DNA of 64,000 nt from CATOSP01 sp965205385. Lineage in GTDB: Bacteria; Chloroflexota; Dehalococcoidia; Lucifugimonadales; UBA3495. The stretch lies in assembly GCA_965205385.1 (NCBI GenBank), contig CBDBGS010000007.1, positions 930,001 through 994,000 on the forward strand. The letters run 5' to 3'. Shown here one piece after another: positions 1 to 8,245 of this stretch. The position numbers and the translations under genes are program-made. Below the pieces are notes generated by a model that was given only the letters and a program-made list of their open reading frames with translations, was not told the origin of the DNA and made no database searches. How positions within the stretch are numbered: the first letter of the stretch is position 1; every line of letters starts with the position of its first letter.

Positions 1-381
1 CTGTTGCTAATCGGGGTGGTTGTCACCAACGCCATCGTTTTGATCACGTTCGTCGAGCAATTGCGGGAGCGTGGGATGGGAGTCTACGAAGGGCTTATCG
101 AAGGCAGCCGCGTGAGGTTGCGGCCCATTCTCATGACCGCGTTTACCACTACATTCGCCCTGCTGCCGCTGGCGACCTTCGCAGGGGAGGCGGGCGGGAT
201 CATCGGCGCGGAGCTTGCCACGGTGGTCATCGGAGGCCTGATAAGCTCGACATTCCTTACTCTGATCGTCGTCCCGGTGATGTATACCATCATGCACTCG
301 AACATCCCATTCGTGTTTCAGGCAATCAGGTCCATGCTGGGTGGACGGCGGACAACGGAAGAGGTAGGCGAGCCGGAATGA
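1..381 (+). CDS. RND-family efflux transporter, C-terminal end (partial)
   Basis: The gene enters from the left edge, so only about the last 126 residues are visible. They contain the conserved end of an AcrB/CusA-type inner-membrane pump: a transmembrane stretch with VVVTNAIVLITFVEQLRERG, then the family signature RLRPILMTAFTT, and a last helix ending in LIVVPVMYTIM. These pumps use the proton gradient to export small molecules or metals. The start, the porter domain and hence the substrate class are outside the window. A long HlyD-like adaptor follows 118 bp downstream on the same strand, consistent with a pump-adaptor unit. Confident for the family; substrate unknown. Confidence 0.9.
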   Translation: MLLIGVVVTNAIVLITFVEQLRERGMGVYEGLIEGSRVRLRPILMTAFTTTFALLPLATFAGEAGGIIGAELATVVIGGLISSTFLTLIVVPVMYTIMHSNIPFVFQAIRSMLGGRRTTEEVGEPE

Positions 382-499
382 AGTGGCCGCGCTGACACTG
401 ATTAACATTACTGATTCGCATTGATGTGGATCACAGCGGGCCCGGACTGATAATCTCAAATCTCTAGCACGAAAAACTCAAGCCAGGGGGTGGGACCTC

Positions 500-3106
500 A
501 TGAAAACTTTGTGGGCAGCCGTCAGTAGTGGCAAAAGCCATATCCTATTGCTTTACCCAACCCTGGCCTTAACCGCAGTCGCGTCGGTCTGGGCTACGTT
601 AGGGGCGGCGTTCGGACCGGAACCACTATCTCAGGACGGGGGCGGCCTGCCTGCGCCGTCATACGGGAGACAGGCGGGTGAGCTATCCATTGACGGAAGG
701 ATGGCCTTTCCCAGGACCGCTGACCTGAAATTTGACACGCGGGGAACCGTTGGCGAAATTTTGGTGGAGAATGGACGCCGCGTCGAACAAGGCCAGGGTT
801 TGGCCAGGATGGACTCGATGACGATGGCGCGCTTGGAAAGCAACACCGCCGGGGCCATAGTCAACGTCCGGCGGGCCAAAGAGACGCTCGACACCGTGAA
901 CGCCGCAACACCGGTGGAACTAGCCCAAGCGGAATCCATGGTGGCCGGTGCCAAAGTGTCCGTGGACAACGCGCGGGATGCCTTAGACAATCTCGTCCTC
1001 CCGAAGGACACGGCTGTTGCCAACGCGGAAGCTGCCGTAGCCAGGGCCAGGCTTGCCCTGAAGTCCGCCGAGGAAGGCTTGGACGACCTGGAGCGTGACC
1101 ACGCGCAACGCCTTTCCCTGAGTGTGCGCTCCCTCGCGGCGGCCAGCGTTGCCCTGGACCAAGCATGGGACGCCCTGGCCGACCTGGACCTGCACCAGGA
1201 GCAGAGGCTCGGACAAGCCCTTCAAGGGTATGCTTCCGCGGAGTTGGCGTTGGACCAGGCACAAGAGATGTTGGATGAATTCGCCGTTCACCACGCCCGG
1301 TCGCTGGCCGGAGCCCAGCAGACCTCGGCGGGGGCCGGGATCGCCCTCGATCTTGGGGAGGACGCTTTGGCCGACTTCTTGATCGACCACTCGCAGAGAC
1401 TAGCGGAAGCACAGGCAGGGAAGACCTCGGCTGAGCTAGCCCTGGACCAGGCCAGGACGGCGCTGGCCGACTTCGACCCGCAACACGCCCAGAGGCTGGC
1501 GGCGGCGTTGCTGACAAAGTCCGGCGCGGAATCCGCCCTCGACCGGGCCGAAGACAACCTGGGCAACTTCGACCTGGACTACGCGGAAACGCTGGCGGCG
1601 GCCCAACTGGCCCACACCCGCGCCAAGCTCGATCTGGATGCCGCGGACGACACGGTTAGCAGGCACATATTTACGGCAGGGGTGTCCAGGGCGTTCGACG
1701 AGGACTTCATCGAAGAACTTCGGGCCCTCCAGGCCGCCGCCGCGCTTGCCCTGGCCAACTTCAACACGGCCAAGGACCGTCTGGCCGAACTTGAAACAGG
1801 GCCAGACCCGCTCGTCAAGCGGGAACTGGAGTCCGCCGTCGACCTGGCGCGGACCAGTCTGGAAGTTGCAGAACAGGCCCTAGCGACACTGGGAGGGGAT
1901 CAAGAACTGCTACTGGCCCGCCAGCTCAGCGCCGCGGTTTCCGTGGCGGAATCCAACCTCAGGAAGATCACCCAGGTGGTCTCTCGCCTGGAGGAGGGTC
2001 CCGACGACCTAGAAAAGCAGCGCTTGGAGGCCGGTGTTGCCCTCGCCAAAGTGAGGTTAACAGACGCCCAGGATGAATTGGAGGAGTTGGAGCAAGGACC
2101 CGACCCGCTGCTCCGCGCTACCCTCGAGGCCGACGTGACCTCCGCCCGAGCCGCATTGGACACGGCGGCGCAGGCCCTCGATAAGGTCCAGCGGGACGCG
2201 GAAGACTTGAAGATTTTCGCCGAAACCGGTGTTTTGGAGTCGGTCGAGGGGATGTTGAACGCCCAATCGCAGGAATCTCAGGGTCCGGGCCCACGGGTTT
2301 TGATCGCGGAAGCTGGGGCGGCGCAACTCATTCTCACGGAAGCCAGGAATGCCCTGGCCGCTGGCGCGGACCCGCTGGAGGTTGCGCTTCGAGTCTCTCA
2401 GCTTGACGGCGCCCTAGCTGATTTGGAGCAAGCCCGAGACGCCCTGGTGGACTTGGGACTCGAAGCGGACCCGAGGGACAGTGGTCTACTGGAAAGTCAG
2501 GTCGAGGCCGCCCGCGCGAACTTGGACCAAGCCATCGAAGACCTGGAGGAACTGACCATCAACATCGACCCCCTGCTGGTGGGCGCGGCGACCAGGGACC
2601 TCGGAGTTGCGGAGGCGCGGTTGCGGGAGGCCGAGATTCGGCTAGAGTCCCTGCGCGGCAGACTGGACCTGGACCGGGCCCACCGCCAGGCGGACCTCTC
2701 CCTCGCCGAGGAGGCAGTCAAGGATGCCGAGAGTGATCTGGCAGGGGCAACAATTACCGCTCCATTCGACGGAGTTGTTTACCTGGTAAATGCGGACCCC
2801 GATGACGACGTGGATAAGGACTCCCTCATTCTGAGGCTGGTGGACCCGACCCTGGTGGAGGTTGCCGGTTTCGTCAATGGTTCGGACGTTGGACGGGTGC
2901 GAGTCGGCGCAGGGGCCGAGATAACCCTGGACAGCATGCCGGAATCACCACTAACAGGGAACGTTACAGCCGTGGCGGTCAGCCCCAGGACCGACAGGGG
3001 TATACTGACCTATGAAGTATCGATTCGCGCCGACGCGCCTCAGGGTATCGACGTAAGGTTGACGGGGGTGTCCGTGACCATAACCGCCGATGGGTCGGCG
3101 CAATGA
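500..3106 (+). CDS. HlyD-like membrane-fusion/adaptor protein with very long coiled coil
   Basis: An 868-residue periplasmic adaptor likely serving the RND pump upstream. An N-terminal hydrophobic segment (about residues 17-40) anchors or exports it. A first half-lipoyl motif (FDTRGTVGEILVENGRRVEQ) lies near residue 75 and the matching half (ITAPFDGVVYLV) near residue 750, followed by a beta-barrel region to the end. Between them is some 650 residues of Ala/Leu/Asp/Glu-rich helix, far longer than the usual adaptor hairpin. It includes six tandem 32-residue repeats (residues 186-377) and later GPDPL-containing repeats. The start is supported by a GGTGGGA site just before ATG. No outer-membrane channel gene is adjacent. 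Confidence 0.85.
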   Translation: MKTLWAAVSSGKSHILLLYPTLALTAVASVWATLGAAFGPEPLSQDGGGLPAPSYGRQAGELSIDGRMAFPRTADLKFDTRGTVGEILVENGRRVEQGQGLARMDSMTMARLESNTAGAIVNVRRAKETLDTVNAATPVELAQAESMVAGAKVSVDNARDALDNLVLPKDTAVANAEAAVARARLALKSAEEGLDDLERDHAQRLSLSVRSLAAASVALDQAWDALADLDLHQEQRLGQALQGYASAELALDQAQEMLDEFAVHHARSLAGAQQTSAGAGIALDLGEDALADFLIDHSQRLAEAQAGKTSAELALDQARTALADFDPQHAQRLAAALLTKSGAESALDRAEDNLGNFDLDYAETLAAAQLAHTRAKLDLDAADDTVSRHIFTAGVSRAFDEDFIEELRALQAAAALALANFNTAKDRLAELETGPDPLVKRELESAVDLARTSLEVAEQALATLGGDQELLLARQLSAAVSVAESNLRKITQVVSRLEEGPDDLEKQRLEAGVALAKVRLTDAQDELEELEQGPDPLLRATLEADVTSARAALDTAAQALDKVQRDAEDLKIFAETGVLESVEGMLNAQSQESQGPGPRVLIAEAGAAQLILTEARNALAAGADPLEVALRVSQLDGALADLEQARDALVDLGLEADPRDSGLLESQVEAARANLDQAIEDLEELTINIDPLLVGAATRDLGVAEARLREAEIRLESLRGRLDLDRAHRQADLSLAEEAVKDAESDLAGATITAPFDGVVYLVNADPDDDVDKDSLILRLVDPTLVEVAGFVNGSDVGRVRVGAGAEITLDSMPESPLTGNVTAVAVSPRTDRGILTYEVSIRADAPQGIDVRLTGVSVTITADGSAQ
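1055..1630 (+). repeat. Six tandem 96-bp (32-residue) repeats inside the adaptor gene
   Basis: Six consecutive units of exactly 32 codons, each beginning with an ALDQA-like pentapeptide and carrying HAQRL-like residues in the middle. Units are divergent in DNA but keep length exactly, so the helical hairpin appears to have grown by unit duplication. Confidence 0.8.
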
Positions 3107-3194
3107 GAATCGTACCCTTACTGGCGCTCAGGGAGCGACATCAGTCCTTCAGGCGCGTTTCCATCGACTTGGCAGGTTGATCGATCGAAGACCC

Positions 3195-3259
3195 TCTAGG
3201 GGTGATAGCCCGCAAAGCAATCCTGAATCAGGAGGCTTCCATGATTAGATTGGGCGGTA
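3195..3259 (+). repeat. Duplicated start region of the PhnD-like gene, copy 1 (gene-less)
   Basis: This 65-bp segment repeats at 3603-3661, identical except for 6 extra bases (GGCTTC) between AGGA and the start codon. This copy has the better ribosome site (AGGAGG, then ATG at 3241) but reads MIRLGGSTA and then stops at once, because the IS1182-type remnant follows. Confidence 0.85.
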
Positions 3260-3260
3260 G

Positions 3261-3587
3261 CACAGCTTGACGATCCCGTCCGCCAACAGATTGTAGGTGT
3301 CCTTCACCGCGCCACGGCCCAGGATGTTGGTCGTGTCCAACGCCACCCGCACGACTCCCGGGCCAAACGCAGGCTGGACTCGAACACCTCCCGAATCAGC
3401 TGGGCGCGGAACACCTGCAGCGTGCTCTTGGCGAAGGGACGGTCTTCCACCTCAATCCCCAAGGCCACCTTCTCAGCGTGTCGTGGGACTGGAGCAGGAG
3501 CGCCGTCGCCAGCAGGCTGGGCGGCACGCTGTCCCGGCCGTTGTCGGCGCAGTAGAACCCGGCGAAATTCAAGCATCCTCATGGCCA
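3261..3587 (-). pseudogene. Degenerate IS1182-family transposase remnant
   Basis: Reading the minus strand gives three pieces of an IS1182-type transposase in different frames. They are FYCADNGRDSVPPSLLATAL with its flanks (about 3575-3485), VALGIEVEDRPFAKSTLQVF with its flanks (about 3470-3355), and VALDTTNILGRGAVKDTYNL with its flanks (about 3351-3261). Internal deletions and frameshifts separate the pieces, and the DDE catalytic C-terminal half is missing. This is a dead fragment. It sits between two copies of the downstream gene's start region, so it arrived with, or later recombined into, a local duplication. Confidence 0.8.
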
Positions 3588-3602
3588 CACATGAGCCAAG
3601 TT

Positions 3603-3661
3603 TCTAGGGGTGATAGCCCGCAAAGCAATCCTGAATCAGGACATGATTAGATTGGGCGGTA
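3603..3661 (+). repeat. Duplicated start region, copy 2 (attached to the intact gene)
   Basis: Second copy of the 3195-3259 segment, missing 6 bases so that only AGGAC precedes the ATG at 3643. This weakens the ribosome site of the surviving gene relative to copy 1. Confidence 0.85.
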
Positions 3662-4431
3662 CCGCATCCTCACCACACATGAAAGTTTTTCAGGGACTTG
3701 AGACTCTGTTCAAGCGCCGGGGCATCGACATGGACTGGGTCCTGTACTCAGATTACGACGCAATGGTGAACGACTTTGTGGACGGAAAGATAGACCTGGC
3801 CTGGAACGGTCCCCTGGGCTACGTCAAGATCAAGAAACTCCTGTCCGAACCGTGCCAGGTAATCGCCATGCGGGACGTCGACTTCGACTGCTCGATCTGT
3901 CTGATATCAAGAGGCGATTCGGACATACTGACGGTGGAAGACCTCAAGGGCAGGAGTCTGGGGGTCGGGAGCCGCGCCTCGGAGCAACCGCTTTTGACCT
4001 TCCACTTTCTGCGCCAACTGGGAATCGACCCGAGGTCCGGCCTGGCCTCGGTCTCGTTTTACGAGGACCGCGTTCCCAGGGGCTTGAGCGGGGAAAGGGA
4101 CGTTGTCGACCGGGTGGTAACGGGAGAATTAGACGCCGGGTCCATCACCCGCCGGACGTTGGAGAGCTTGTTGGAGACTGGAAGCCTCGCAACCGGAGCG
4201 GTGCGGACCATTTGGTCAAGCCCCGGATACAGCCACTGTTGCTTCACGGCCCAACGCAGCCTGAGTGCTGGGGTAACGAAGGAATTGGAAGAGGCCTTCC
4301 TCGCGGTGGAGTACAGCGACCCGTTAGGCAAAGATGTACTAGACGCGGAGGGCTGCAACAGCTTCGCCCTCGGCATTACGGAAGGTTGGGAAGCCTTGGA
4401 AGAAGCGGCCGCGGCCGAGGGTCTGGTCTGA
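3643..4431 (+). CDS. PhnD-like phosphate/phosphonate-type substrate-binding protein
   Basis: About 262 residues from ATG 3643; an in-frame GTG at 3610 would add 11 residues encoded by the duplicated leader. The fold matches the PhnD/SsuA-like periplasmic binding superfamily: an early LAWNGPLGYVKIKKL stretch, SRGDSDILTVEDLKGRSLGV, then a ligand-cleft region with DAGSITRRTLE and a late FTAQRSLSAGVTKELEEAFL. There is no signal peptide or lipobox, unusual for a binding protein, so it may act in the cytoplasm as a sensor or enzyme. No permease or ATPase neighbours. Its stop abuts the stop of the convergent PAC2 gene with no bases between them. Confidence 0.7.
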   Translation: MIRLGGTASSPHMKVFQGLETLFKRRGIDMDWVLYSDYDAMVNDFVDGKIDLAWNGPLGYVKIKKLLSEPCQVIAMRDVDFDCSICLISRGDSDILTVEDLKGRSLGVGSRASEQPLLTFHFLRQLGIDPRSGLASVSFYEDRVPRGLSGERDVVDRVVTGELDAGSITRRTLESLLETGSLATGAVRTIWSSPGYSHCCFTAQRSLSAGVTKELEEAFLAVEYSDPLGKDVLDAEGCNSFALGITEGWEALEEAAAAEGLV

Positions 4432-5391
4432 CTAGCCCGGTTCCTGTTCGGGGGGCGAGTCGGGCATGTTGTTGATGATATCTTCTAGGGTCCGGTCCAG
4501 GGCAGGGTCCAGGTCGACCGGTTCGACGAAGGGGCTTAGGTTGTAGTCGGCCCGGGCGCGGTCGATAAGCTCCTTGGCCTTGGGGTTGGAAGACGCGATC
4601 CTCTCCAGGCTCTCCTGCAGTTGGCGGCCTTCGTTGTCCGCGAGAGTGAGAAGCTCGGACAGATCTATGTCCAGGTCGAACATGGACTTGAGCCTTCGCA
4701 TGATGTCGTAAAAGGCCCGGTGGTCCCTGGTGATACCGACCGGCTCGTTGTTCGAGGTTAGGAACGGGAACATGGGGGCCATAGCGCCCAAGCGGAACAT
4801 CTCAACGTCGGGATGCTGGTCGTGAGCGATGGAGATGAGGGCCATACCGATGGTGGGGCCGCTCCTCCCCCGGCTGCCGTAATTGGAAAACCGCAGGGCG
4901 TACCGGTCCAGTTCCTCTTTCATGTGGGGTTGGCTGTAGACGCAGCTTACGTTTCGTTCCATATCAGGCGGGGCCGCGCCGTTGTAGCCTTCAACGGCCA
5001 CTGTTTTCAGCACCCCTAGTTGTTGCACCGCCGAGAAGAAGGCTTGCCCGTAGATGTCCAACCGCATCCACGGCTCTTCCCCCAAGAAGATAATCAGACC
5101 GTTGCCGGCGTCGAAGAAGTAGTTCCTCCGATGCATGGCTTTGGTGGGGAGGCCGTCTTCGTAGGCGACCCGTGGGCGGTAAGCTCCGTGGGTGCCTGGG
5201 ACCTGGAAGGGGAAGCACAACTTACCCACTTCGAGGCCAAACTCACCGATTTCGCGGGCGCCCAGCTTGTCGATCAAGTACCGGGGCAGCCCACTGGAAA
5301 TCTCACCGCCGTCGGACCATTGCCGCCGCCAGCCAGCGATCAGATACTTGGCTTCGGGTTTTTCTCGGAGAATCACCAAATCGTCGCTCAT
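4432..5391 (-). CDS. PAC2-family protein
   Basis: A 319-residue protein of the PAC2 (proteasome-assembly-chaperone-like) family. Visible family stretches include KYLIAGWRRQWSDGG, GEFGLEVGKLCFPFQVPGTH, IIFLGEEPWMRLDIYGQAFF, VAVEGYNGAAPPD and the C-terminal SMFDLDIDLSELLTLAD. PAC2 proteins share an alpha/beta fold; their bacterial role is not settled. The ATG has GGGAG 8 bases upstream. Transcribed towards the PhnD-like gene and ending against it. Likely cytoplasmic, with no signal or membrane segment. Confidence 0.8.
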   Translation of the reverse strand: MSDDLVILREKPEAKYLIAGWRRQWSDGGEISSGLPRYLIDKLGAREIGEFGLEVGKLCFPFQVPGTHGAYRPRVAYEDGLPTKAMHRRNYFFDAGNGLIIFLGEEPWMRLDIYGQAFFSAVQQLGVLKTVAVEGYNGAAPPDMERNVSCVYSQPHMKEELDRYALRFSNYGSRGRSGPTIGMALISIAHDQHPDVEMFRLGAMAPMFPFLTSNNEPVGITRDHRAFYDIMRRLKSMFDLDIDLSELLTLADNEGRQLQESLERIASSNPKAKELIDRARADYNLSPFVEPVDLDPALDRTLEDIINNMPDSPPEQEPG

Positions 5392-5946
5392 GGCTCTTGC
5401 TCCCTATAGGCATTACTCATATTAACATTTATCGCAGGCAGGCGGGAGCGGGGCGTCTCTTTAGGGCAGGTTGATTTGGTTTTAGCGCTTGGCCAATTGA
5501 TCGCGGCGCTCTCGTCATACTGCGTTGGCCGTCTTTCCTTCCTTGAGCCGGAGGCGAGGAAGTCTTGGACGGGTTACGCTTCTGGAGACGGGCATGTCTG
5601 GATTCCCGCTTTCGCGGGAATGACGGGAGGCGGAGTGACGTGGATTGGGGAGACGGGTGCATCCCGGCTCCGATTGGAGGAGGGAACGTTTCGATTACGA
5701 AGATCGGCGGCTTGCAGCCGGACGTAGCAAGCAACCCGGTCCCGTATCCGCTTCTTTAATACAGCACGCCAATAACAATCATTCCCCTTTGGGTTGACAC
5801 CTTCATGGGCGTTCGCTTCGATTGGCCACGATTTCAGGGCTGGCGTATGCCGCAGCCTACGAGGGAGCCTATAGCGATAGCCAATTGTCCCTATATTCCT
5901 ACATTCGATTCCGGTACTCAAACGTTCATCAGATGGAGGATTTACC
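5392..5946. other. Intergenic region with one hairpin repeat
   Basis: A 555-bp gap between the divergent PAC2 and binding-protein genes. It holds one isolated hairpin repeat at about 5597-5629 (GATTCCCGCTTTCGCGGGAA plus TGACGG), the same core found in the MITE copies at 12032, 24435 and 62663. No convincing ORF, tRNA or strong promoter was seen; short ORFs here look random. Confidence 0.6.
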
Positions 5947-6836
5947 TTGAACGCGCAATGGTCGTTTAAACCAAGATTTTTATTGCTCACGCCTCTAGTC
6001 CTGGCCCTTGTGTTGGTGATTGCCTGCGGTTCAACCGCCGCTCCGGAGCCAGTGGTGGTTGAAAAGGAAGTGATCAAAGAGGTCTCTAAAGAGGTGGAAG
6101 TCACAAGGGAGGTCGTAGTCGTTAAGGAAGTCCCAGCGGAGATCAAGGTGCTGCCCACGGTGGAGACGATCGTACAGGCTCAGCCCACCGCGCCTCCGGT
6201 AGAGGTGATGGCCAAAGAGGGTATCCAGGGCGGCCGAATGCCCCAGCTAGACTATGCCGACGTAAGGCAGCGGACCCTGATGGCCTCCAGCATCAACAAC
6301 AAGAACGTGGCGATGATTTTCAACGGTCTGGTGGAGTACAACCCTGAGACCGAAGACCAGACTGACCTGCGGTGCGACCTCTGCACTAGCTGGGAGTTGG
6401 CCGAAGACGGGGTGACGTATACTTTCCACCTGCATCCCGACGCCATGTTCTCCGACGGCCACCCGGTTACGTCCGAAGACGTCGCCTACAGCTTCTCGGC
6501 TTCCGCCTGCCCGGAGTGCATACCCATCCGGGACGGCGAGACAGTTTCCTCGACGATTCAAGTGAAGGCGTACTTCGACGATTCCAAGATCATCGACGAC
6601 CACACGATCCAGATCAAGACGCTGAACCCAACCCCGGCCTTCCTGCTGGCGTTGGGCTCCGAAACTTGGAGGGTCATCCCCAAGCACGTGGAAGACGCGG
6701 GGCAGCTTCAGACCACGGTAAACATGGAAGACCTGGTGGGGTCCGGACCCTTTATTCACACCAGGCAGGTCAAGGCGGTCTCGAACCATTACGACCGCAG
6801 CCCCAACTACTTTAAGGAAGGGCTGACTCAGCCTAG
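5947..6836 (+). pseudogene. ABC transporter family-5 solute-binding lipoprotein, 5' half (split by IS701-type element)
   Basis: TTG start with GGAGG 6 bases upstream. The N-terminus is a lipoprotein signal with lipobox LVIAC, then a KEV-rich linker typical of Chloroflexota binding proteins, then family-5 (dipeptide/oligopeptide) domain features: GLVEYNPETEDQ, CTSWELAEDGVTYTFHLHPD, MFSDGHPVTSEDVAYSF. The coding sequence is interrupted at 6837 by a complete insertion sequence. The rest of the protein resumes at 8246. Even after precise excision the two halves are in different frames, so this copy also carries a frameshift at the junction. Permeases follow, so it formerly fed them. Confidence 0.85.
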
Positions 6837-6899
6837 TACTACAGTCGCAGATTAAAAACGGATAGAATTGGGGCAATCAGCGGGTGGTGAGGTGAGGCT

Positions 6900-8078
6900 G
6901 TGGTTGTTGTGAGGGATGAGGTTGCGGAAGTGGCTCGGTGGGCCGAGGGCATCGAGCGGGTACACGAGTGCATCGGTGGACGGTTCCGGCGTCCGGAGCC
7001 GCGGCGGCGGGCGCTGGACTATCTGAAGGGGTTGCTCAGCCCGGTGGAGCGCAAGAACGGCTGGCAATTGGCGGAGCGGGCAGGCGACGCCACTCCCGAT
7101 GGGGTGCAGCGCCTGTTGTACAACTACCAGTGGGACGCGGACCTGGTTCGCGATGACTTGAGGAGCTACGTGATCGAGCATCTGGCCGACGCTGCGGCAG
7201 TTCTGGCGGTGGACGAGACCGGATTCCTCAAGAAAGGAGACAAGTCGGTTGGGGTGCAGCGTCAGTACAGCGGTACGGCAGGGCGGATCGAGAACAGTCA
7301 GATTGGCGTATTCTTGGCCTATGCCAGTGCCAGGGGGAGGACGCTGCTGGACCGGGAGTTGTACCTGCCCCAGGTGTGGGCGGAGGACTTGGAGCGCCGG
7401 CGGGAGGCCGGTGTGCCGGAGAGTGTCGGCTTTCGGACCAAGCCGCAACTGGCGCAGCTGATGCTGGAGCGGGCGGTTGAGTCGGGAGTGCCCTTCGGCT
7501 GGGTGGCCGGGGACGAGGTCTACGGCAACGACCGCAACCTGCGGCTGTGGCTGGAGCGAGAGGGCGTTCCCCACGTGCTGGCCATCAAACGCAGCGAGAA
7601 GCTATGGGCTTTGACGGACAGGGGGCCGCGACAGGTGAGGGCCGACCGTCTGGCCTCAGGGGTTGAGGAATGCGCTTGGGTGAGGTGCAGCGCCGGGGAC
7701 GGAGCCAAGGGACCACGGATCTACGACTGGGCCACTGTGGAAATACGTCCCCTGAGGGAGCCTGGCAAGGGCTATTGGCTGCTGGCCCGGCGCAGTCTGG
7801 CCAACCCGGGGGAGCTGGCCTACTACGTCTGTTACGGCCCGGCGGGAACGACCCTGGAGGAACTGGCGAGGGTGGCCGGGACCCGGTGGGCCATAGAGGA
7901 GTGCTTCGAGGAGGCCAAGGGACAGGTGGGGCTGGACCAGTATGAAGTGCGGAGGTGGGACGGCTGGTACCGGCACATCACGTTGGCGATGTTGGCCCAC
8001 GCGTATCTGTCCGTGATCAAGCATCAGGCCATGGAACAGGGAGAAAGGGGGGCTACTACGGCCCGGATGAAGAGCTGA
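6900..8078 (+). CDS. IS701-family transposase (C-terminus shifted)
   Basis: GTG start with GAGG upstream; 392 residues in this frame. Recognisable IS701/DDE_5 features are VLAVDETGFLKKGDKSVGVQ (first catalytic Asp), RQYSGTAGRIENSQIGVFL, WVAGDEVYGNDRNLR (second Asp) and AGTRWAIEECFEEAKGQVGL (catalytic Glu). The frame breaks after VIKHQAMEQGERG at a run of six G (about 8046-8051) and ends quickly at TGA 8078. The natural C-terminal tail continues in the -1 frame to 8230. Either a one-base insertion in the G run has clipped the protein, or ribosomes slip there. All catalytic residues lie before the break. Confidence 0.88.
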   Translation: MVVVRDEVAEVARWAEGIERVHECIGGRFRRPEPRRRALDYLKGLLSPVERKNGWQLAERAGDATPDGVQRLLYNYQWDADLVRDDLRSYVIEHLADAAAVLAVDETGFLKKGDKSVGVQRQYSGTAGRIENSQIGVFLAYASARGRTLLDRELYLPQVWAEDLERRREAGVPESVGFRTKPQLAQLMLERAVESGVPFGWVAGDEVYGNDRNLRLWLEREGVPHVLAIKRSEKLWALTDRGPRQVRADRLASGVEECAWVRCSAGDGAKGPRIYDWATVEIRPLREPGKGYWLLARRSLANPGELAYYVCYGPAGTTLEELARVAGTRWAIEECFEEAKGQVGLDQYEVRRWDGWYRHITLAMLAHAYLSVIKHQAMEQGERGATTARMKS

Positions 8079-8230
8079 TTCCCATGACAGCGCCGGAAGT
8101 GCGCCGACTGCTCACCCGCCTCGTATGGACGGAGAACCAACTGCCTGATTTCATCCTGTATTGGTCGTGGTGGAGACGACGCCACCAAGCCAGAGCCCGG
8201 GCGTTGCCATTACCAACGACGACTTTCTAA
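8040..8230 (+). pseudogene. Out-of-frame C-terminal tail of the IS701 transposase
   Basis: In the -1 frame the sequence reads YYGPDEELIPMTAPEVRRLL and ends SWWRRRHQARARALPLP..., a typical IS701 transposase C-terminus, stopping at TAA 8230 just inside the right inverted repeat. Confidence 0.75.
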
Positions 8231-8245
8231 TCTGCGACTGTAGTA

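Larger units (their letters stand above)
6837..8245 (+). mobile_element. Complete IS701-family insertion sequence, 1409 bp
   Basis: The ends are perfect inverted repeats (TACTACAGTCGCAGATTA on the left; its complement at 8228-8245). A 4-bp target duplication CTAG flanks it at 6833-6836 and 8246-8249, fitting the YTAR target preference known for IS701. It encodes one transposase. Perfect ends and duplication point to a recent insertion. Confidence 0.93.

Noticed and set aside
6900..8230. Programmed frameshift in the transposase as a firm call
   Set aside because: No canonical X XXY YYZ heptamer in the right phase at the G run; a simple indel explains it equally well.
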